This document shows, piece after piece, positions 32,297 to 36,415 of a DNA stretch of 36,415 nucleotides (its first letter is position 1; every line of letters starts with the position of its first letter). Both the position numbers and the translations under genes were made by a program. The DNA lies in assembly GCA_023139775.1 (NCBI GenBank), contig JAGLMY010000222.1, forward strand, positions 1 through 36,415, read 5' to 3'. This stretch comes from a bacterium (GTDB lineage Bacteria > Oederibacteriota > JAAXVQ01 > JAUVAV01). Below the pieces are notes generated by a model. It had not been told where the DNA came from, did no database searches, and worked only from the letters and a program-made list of their open reading frames with translations.

Positions 32297-32365
32297 GGAA
32301 CGGTCCCCCAACCGGAAGGCTTATTGAAAAATAAGGGATTCCCTTTGGTTGCGACCGTTCCCTAC
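32293..32365. repeat. 73-base GTAGGGAACGGTC hairpin, copy 1
   Basis: Arms GTAGGGAACGGTC and GACCGTTCCCTAC with an inner CCAACC...GGTTG helix and AAGGCTTATT...AATAAGGG pairing. It differs from copy 2 (32480-32552) only at bases 32303 and 32355, which pair with each other. Confidence 0.93.
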
Positions 32366-32479
32366 AGCCCCGGCTATAAATGTAAAATTAATGTAATTTA
32401 TCGGTTTCCAGAGAAATCCGAAAGAGAAATATCCTTGTGTTCTAAAGGAAATATGATAAACTACCTAAACAATAATTTT

Positions 32480-32552
32480 GTAGGGAACGTTCCCCCAACC
32501 GGAAGGCTTATTGAAAAATAAGGGATTCCCTTTGGTTGCGAACGTTCCCTAC
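32480..32552. repeat. 73-base GTAGGGAACGTTC hairpin, copy 2
   Basis: Identical to copy 1 except T at 32490 and A at 32542, a matched pair in place of G-C. The 114 bases between the copies (32366-32479) hold no recognisable gene. Confidence 0.93.
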
Positions 32553-32593
32553 TGAAGATGACAAAAATATTCATATGGGCACTGATTATCAGA

Positions 32594-34033
32594 ATGAAAA
32601 CCTATATTTTAAATCCTACTCTAAAAAATGAAGATCAATTTATTCGTGAAGGCCGTTGTATGCAAAAAGCCTCCTCCTGGGCCACTGCCTGGCCGCCCAT
32701 CTCCCTGGCTTTGCTGGGAACCCTGGCCCAGAAATGGGGAGAAGTCCGTTTATTGGATGGCAATGTGGAACCCCCGAGTATGGCAGAACTGCTGGCAGAC
32801 ATTCGGTCTTTTGCTCCGGACTGCTTGTTGGTCAATACCGGATTTCCCTCTATTGACGCGGATATGGCTGTTGCCAAAGCCATTAAAAAAGCTTTTCCAG
32901 AGATAAAACTGGTTACCTATGGGGTGTACTTTACCATGCTGAAAAAAGAGGGATATGCCAATTATCCTTTTCTGGATGTGGCCATGGTGGGTGAACCGGA
33001 AGAAACGTTTATGGAGTTGCTGGAAGCGTTTGCCACAGGCAAAAAACCATTGAGTACCATCCGCGGCATTATCTACCAAGAAAACAATCAGATCAGCATG
33101 ACGGAGATTCGTCCCTTGTTGGAGGATCTGGACAAGTTGCCCAGGCCCAATCGTAAGCTGCTAAAAAACGAGCGCTATCGCTTGCCGCACAACAACAAGG
33201 TTTATACTTTGGTCAATTCCGCGCGCGGCTGTCCTTTTGATTGCACCTATTGCATTGTAAAGACCTTTTACGGAAAAAAGCTGCGCAAGCATTCCATAGA
33301 GTATGTGATCCGGGAAATCAAGCAATGTCAGGAAGAATTTGGCATACAGGAATTCCTGTTTTGGGAAGAAGCCTTTACCTTAGATAAAAATTATGTCCTA
33401 ACACTCTGTGATGCCATCCTTAAAAACAACTTAAACATCAAGTGGGCAGCCACTACCCGGGTCAGCTCTTTGACCGAAGAAATCGTGGCAGCTATGAAAA
33501 AAGCCGGCTGCTATTTGGTAGGGTTGGGAATCGAGAGTTCCAGCCAGGAAATACTCGATCTAGCCAAGAAAAAGCAGACCATAGCGGAAATCGAGCGCGC
33601 GGTTGCGATCTGTAAAAAATTTAAGTTGCAGACCATGGGTCACTTTATTTTTGGCTTGCCGGGCGAAACCCGGGAAACAGCGGAACAGACCTTAAAATTC
33701 ATGAAACGCTTGGGTATTGATTACATGCAGTGTTATTGTGCTGTGCCGTATCCTGGGACTGAGCTGGGTGAAATGGCCAAAGCCAAGGGGTGGGTGTGCG
33801 CGGAAAAATGGTCGCAATATGATTTTGGCGGCAACTCCATTATGAATACCGACCAATTAACCCATGCGGAAGTAGATGACTTTCGGCGCCGGGCTTTTTG
33901 GGGTTTTTATTTTCGTCCCTGGTACGTGCTCAAAAAAATACTTACAGACCTCTCCATACGGCAACTTTTCAGATTGTCGAACTTCACGGATTGGATGAAA
34001 CTCATAGGAATCGGAAAGCAGAGGACAAAATGA
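32594..34033 (+). CDS. B12-binding-domain radical SAM enzyme
   Basis: The N-terminal domain (about residues 1-150, from MKTYILNPTLKNEDQ through LLDGNVEP and VAMVGEPEETFMELL) resembles the cobalamin-binding fold of B12 radical SAM proteins. The radical SAM core has RGCPFDCTYC, ligands Cys203, Cys207 and Cys210, then GLGIESSSQEILDLAKK and MGHFIFGLPGETRETAEQTL. The C-terminal region is aromatic (RAFWGFYFRPWYVLKKIL). The frame also has an ATG at 32558; neither start has a clear ribosome site, and 32594 is chosen because it begins the first strand of the fold. It overlaps the glycosyltransferase gene by four bases (ATGA). Reaction unknown; lipid or surface-polymer modification is plausible from context. 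Confidence 0.82.
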   Translation: MKTYILNPTLKNEDQFIREGRCMQKASSWATAWPPISLALLGTLAQKWGEVRLLDGNVEPPSMAELLADIRSFAPDCLLVNTGFPSIDADMAVAKAIKKAFPEIKLVTYGVYFTMLKKEGYANYPFLDVAMVGEPEETFMELLEAFATGKKPLSTIRGIIYQENNQISMTEIRPLLEDLDKLPRPNRKLLKNERYRLPHNNKVYTLVNSARGCPFDCTYCIVKTFYGKKLRKHSIEYVIREIKQCQEEFGIQEFLFWEEAFTLDKNYVLTLCDAILKNNLNIKWAATTRVSSLTEEIVAAMKKAGCYLVGLGIESSSQEILDLAKKKQTIAEIERAVAICKKFKLQTMGHFIFGLPGETRETAEQTLKFMKRLGIDYMQCYCAVPYPGTELGEMAKAKGWVCAEKWSQYDFGGNSIMNTDQLTHAEVDDFRRRAFWGFYFRPWYVLKKILTDLSIRQLFRLSNFTDWMKLIGIGKQRTK

Positions 34034-35193
34034 GTAAATTTGATATCAGTCTGGTTATCCCTTGTTTGAATGAAGAAAAGACCCTGAAAGTGTGTATTCA
34101 AAAGGCGCAAAAAGCTTTCAAACAGGTAAAGATGATGGGTGAGGTGGTGGTGGTGGATAACGGTTCCACAGACCGCTCGACAGCAATAGCCCAAAAAGCC
34201 GGGGCCCGGGTGGTGTCGCATTCCATGCGCGGGTATGGCAGCGCCTTGAAACGCGGAATTGCTGAGGCTAAGGGAAAATACATCATTATGGGTGACGGGG
34301 ACAACACCTATGATTTTTTGGAAATTCCCAAGTTTATTGAACAATTAAAGCAGGGTGCTGAGCTGGTTATGGGCAGCCGCTTACGCGGTAAGATCGAAAA
34401 AAATGCCATGCCCTGGCTCCACCGCTATGTGGGAACTCCGGTATTGACCACGATTATGAATATATTCTACGGCTCCAAAATTTCGGATACCAATTGCGGG
34501 ATGCGTGGTTTTACTAAAAAGGCAATTGAATCCCTTAAATTACGCTGCAATGGCATGGAATTTGCGACTGAAATGGTTATCAAAGCGGCGCAGAAGAAAT
34601 TGAAAATGGTTGAGTTTCCGATTGATTATTATGCTACTTTACCGGACCGGGTGCCCAATTTGCACACATTTCGGGATGGCTGGCGGCACCTCCGTTTTAT
34701 CCTGCTGTTGGCGCCGCGCTACTTATTCTTGCTGCCCGGATTGGTTATCTTTTTAGCTGGTTTGAGCTTGTCCTTGCTCTTGTTTATTCAGAATCAGGTC
34801 AGTTTTTTAAACATTCCCTTAGGGCTGTCCACAGCCATGTTTGCCAACGCGCTCTTGTTTATGGGGTTGCAGATCGGCTTGTTCGGCGTGTATGCGGTTA
34901 TCTTTAATACTTCCCAGGGTCTGATGGACGAGGATGGCTTGAGCCGCTGGATCAATAAGTACTTCAATCTGGAACTGGGTCTGGTGATTGGCAGTATAGT
35001 CTTATTTCTGGGTCTGGTGATCAGCGGAGGTACTATCAGCACCTTGCTCAAGGTTTCAGCCAGTATGGGCAGTGTCAATATTCCGGTAACTAAATTGGCG
35101 ATTATTTCTGTTTTTACTATTTTACTGGGTATTCAGATTGTGTTTTCGTCGTTCTACTTAAGCCTCTTTAATTTAAAGAAGACTCTGGAATAA
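34030..35193 (+). CDS. GT2-family glycosyltransferase with C-terminal membrane segments
   Basis: A 387-residue family 2 enzyme of the polyprenyl-phosphate sugar transferase kind: SLVIPCLNEEKTLKVC at the start, VVVDNGSTDRSTAIA, GYGSALKRGIAEAKGKYIIMGDGDNTYDFLEI (the DGD metal site) and VMGSRLRG. From about residue 235 there are four hydrophobic helices (LFLLPGLVIFLAGLSLSLLLF, ALLFMGLQIGLFGVYAVIF, LVIGSIVLFLGLVISGG, LAIISVFTILLGIQIVFSS), so it is an inner-membrane protein. GAGGA before the ATG fits. Co-translated with the radical SAM gene, which points to a joint job in envelope glycolipid or polymer synthesis. Donor and acceptor unknown. Confidence 0.9.
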   Translation: MSKFDISLVIPCLNEEKTLKVCIQKAQKAFKQVKMMGEVVVVDNGSTDRSTAIAQKAGARVVSHSMRGYGSALKRGIAEAKGKYIIMGDGDNTYDFLEIPKFIEQLKQGAELVMGSRLRGKIEKNAMPWLHRYVGTPVLTTIMNIFYGSKISDTNCGMRGFTKKAIESLKLRCNGMEFATEMVIKAAQKKLKMVEFPIDYYATLPDRVPNLHTFRDGWRHLRFILLLAPRYLFLLPGLVIFLAGLSLSLLLFIQNQVSFLNIPLGLSTAMFANALLFMGLQIGLFGVYAVIFNTSQGLMDEDGLSRWINKYFNLELGLVIGSIVLFLGLVISGGTISTLLKVSASMGSVNIPVTKLAIISVFTILLGIQIVFSSFYLSLFNLKKTLE

Positions 35194-35209
35194 AAATCCG
35201 CCCTTTGTC

Positions 35210-35235
35210 GTAGGGGCGGGTTCCAAACCCGCCCA
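35210..35235. repeat. GTAGGGGCGGG hairpin
   Basis: Stem GGGCGGGTT/AACCCGCCC around CCA. It lies between convergent genes, where it may help terminate both transcripts. Confidence 0.75.
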
Positions 35236-35258
35236 CAAATCAAATATATGAAATCGTA

Positions 35259-35618
35259 TCAAATATTGCGTTCAGCAATATCACCTACAATAGGAAGCTT
35301 GAAAGCAATACCTTGAGAAGCCTTTACCATCATAAAGAGCCAGATCGAAAAAGCCGCAATGGACAGGAAAAAATTCAGAATAAAGCCTAAGATCGGGATA
35401 ACTTTTAACACCATGATAATCACAAAGAGACCGCCAAATACCATGGTGGATTGCAGAGCATGGAAACGGACAAAAGGATTGTCTTTTTCCAAAATGTAGA
35501 AAAAGATACCAGTCACAAATCCTAGCAGGTAGGCAAGCGCTCCTGCCACACTGGGTTCAATGCCGGATTTAGTGGTGCCCAAATCATAATCCGGTTTACG
35601 ATGGGAATGAACTGGCAT
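35259..35618 (-). CDS. DUF4870-like small membrane protein
   Basis: The only minus-strand gene recognised. Its 119 residues begin with a polar 20-residue segment (MPVHSHRKPDYDLGTTKSG). Three hydrophobic stretches follow (about 25-42, 58-75 and 79-98). The pattern VAGALAYLLGFVTGIFFYILEKDNPFVRFHALQS is that of the DUF4870/Tic20-like membrane family. AAGGGGGG sits upstream of the ATG and a TTTACA/TATAAT promoter about 40 bases further up, so it is a stand-alone gene facing the glycosyltransferase gene. Function unknown. Confidence 0.85.
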   Translation of the reverse strand: MPVHSHRKPDYDLGTTKSGIEPSVAGALAYLLGFVTGIFFYILEKDNPFVRFHALQSTMVFGGLFVIIMVLKVIPILGFILNFFLSIAAFSIWLFMMVKASQGIAFKLPIVGDIAERNI

Positions 35619-35658
35619 CGAAATACCCCCCTTGGAATGAAAACTTTAGACAAGCGAT

Positions 35659-35687
35659 ATTATAGTAATGTCGCCGGCTTTTGTAAA
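35659..35687 (-). promoter_or_regulatory. Sigma-70-type promoter for the DUF4870-like gene
   Basis: On the minus strand TTTACA (35687-35682), 17 bases, TATAAT (35664-35659), about 40 bases upstream of the start codon. Confidence 0.7.
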
Positions 35688-35852
35688 CAGTAAAGACGTG
35701 TGCCTGGGAAAGGATTTGTGCCGGTGCCAGGCCGGAAGAAGAAAACAGGCTGCCTTGGTATGTTGCTTTGGCGGAAATTCTGAAGACAGAAGCAGAAATT
35801 TGCGATAAAATATATGTGTTTTTAAAGCTTGTATGAGATGATGATTTTATTC

Positions 35853-35880
35853 GTAGAGACGCGATTAATCGCGTCTCTAC
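35853..35880. repeat. 28-base GTAGAGACGCG palindrome
   Basis: Identical to 7367-7394 and 13972-13999. It lies 26 bases before the third subtilase gene. The rest of the 35619-35906 gap shows only the minus-strand promoter. Confidence 0.92.
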
Positions 35881-35906
35881 AGTATAGAGATCAAAAAGAG
35901 GGGATT

Positions 35907-36415
35907 ATGTTAAAAAAAACCATATTCTGTATCTTTTCTGTTCTTTTTATCTGTGCCTCAGCCTGGTCTCAAACCCGGCCTGATAAAAGCAGTTTACCCA
36001 CTTTGCCCCATCCTTCTCAAAAAACTAATGATTATATCCCCGGTGAAGTGATTGTAAAATACCGCTCTGTCTTTACCACCACTGATTGTAACCTTTTTAA
36101 TACGCAAGTTCAGGCCAGCGCGGTGAATAAGATTACAGCACAAGCCGCTTTTCATAAGCATTTCAAAACACAAGTGAAGAAAAAAAACCGTATGAAGGAT
36201 TGGGAGTTATTACGCTTACCGGAGGGTCAATCCGTTAGCGCAGCAATTGCGGACATGAAAGAAAACGCTCTGATTGAATATGTGGAGCCGAACGGCCGTG
36301 TTTATGCTGCTGCGTCCTCTACTACCTTCACACCCAATGGAGTTTTCAATGATCCTTATTATACGGATGGCTCCACTCAGTGGTGGATTGACCGGACTCA
36401 AGGCGATGAGGCGGC
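35907..36415 (+). CDS. Third secreted subtilase-like protease, 5' part (runs off window)
   Basis: The frame is open from ATG 35907 to the last base. A signal peptide (MLKKTIFCIFSVLFICASAWSQ) is followed by a segment like the prodomains of the other two proteases: YIPGEVIVKYRSVF (compare GVLLVKFK in the 9062 gene), WELLRLPEGQSVSAAIADMK, LIEYVEPNGRVYAA (compare VEYVEPNYQ), then NDPYYTDGSTQWWIDRTQGDEAA (compare NDTYYQAGNQWWLEAVSADR). The catalytic domain would lie beyond the window, so protease identity rests on this N-terminal match. AAAGAGGGG lies before the ATG. It would be the third member of the same exported family in 36 kb. Confidence 0.8.
   Translation, partial: MLKKTIFCIFSVLFICASAWSQTRPDKSSLPTLPHPSQKTNDYIPGEVIVKYRSVFTTTDCNLFNTQVQASAVNKITAQAAFHKHFKTQVKKKNRMKDWELLRLPEGQSVSAAIADMKENALIEYVEPNGRVYAAASSTTFTPNGVFNDPYYTDGSTQWWIDRTQGDEA

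Overview
The window is a gene-dense bacterial chromosome segment of moderate GC content. Every gene except one small one lies on the + strand. It looks like a diderm (two-membrane) bacterium from a poorly cultivated phylum. Evidence for an outer membrane: PorV-like barrels, a large outer-membrane beta-barrel ending in Phe, a lipobox protein, and secreted proteases with C-terminal FlgD-type Ig-like modules carrying a YPNPF motif. The Thr/Pro-rich secreted protein, the yicC-remA-gmk-rpoZ-coaBC cluster and the great number of intergenic palindromes recall genomes such as candidate division FCPU426 or Goldbacteria. That placement is a low-confidence impression, not a sequence-search result.

Layout. 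1-1826: 3' part of clpB. 1827-2439: a repeat-packed spacer with two related 134-bp palindromes. 2440-5015: secreted subtilase plus PorV-like protein (cassette 1). 5256-8960: small membrane protein, yicC, remA, gmk, rpoZ, coaBC (RNA turnover, nucleotide supply, RNA polymerase omega, CoA synthesis). 9062-11733: second subtilase plus PorV cassette. 11909-16061: type-4 uracil-DNA glycosylase, a membrane-anchored PD40 propeller, an outer-membrane barrel and a lipoprotein. 16312-20113: priA, def, fmt. 20116-22718: lone receiver protein, nucleotidyltransferase-like protein, TPM-domain protein, lemA. 22841-23237: RNase P RNA (rnpB) between twin palindromes. 23391-29490: DAHP synthase, Thr-rich surface protein, recX, alaS. 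29826-32296: phasin-like protein, UbiB/AarF, ruvX. 32594-35193: B12-type radical SAM enzyme and a GT2 glycosyltransferase. 35259-35618 (minus): DUF4870-like membrane protein. 35907-end: the start of a third secreted subtilase, cut by the window edge.

The most unusual content is the repeat load. Short palindromes of the GTAGGG...CCCTAC type, and several other hairpin families, occupy most intergenic gaps. They touch genes directly. One extends helix P3 of the RNase P RNA. One encodes the last ten residues of guanylate kinase. The TAG of the repeat's GTAGGG is the stop codon of clpB, lemA and ruvX. One lies between a subtilase and its porV partner where an ATGA overlap still survives. Several pairs of copies differ by base changes matched on both arms, so the palindromes stay perfect. 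No transposase is visible in the window, so if the elements move they must be mobilised from elsewhere.

A second theme is surface export: three secreted S8 proteases, two with downstream PorV-like proteins, plus C-terminal YPNPF/FPNPW modules, hint at a type-IX-like or related sorting route. No tRNA, 5S/16S/23S rRNA, CRISPR array or complete insertion sequence was recognised.
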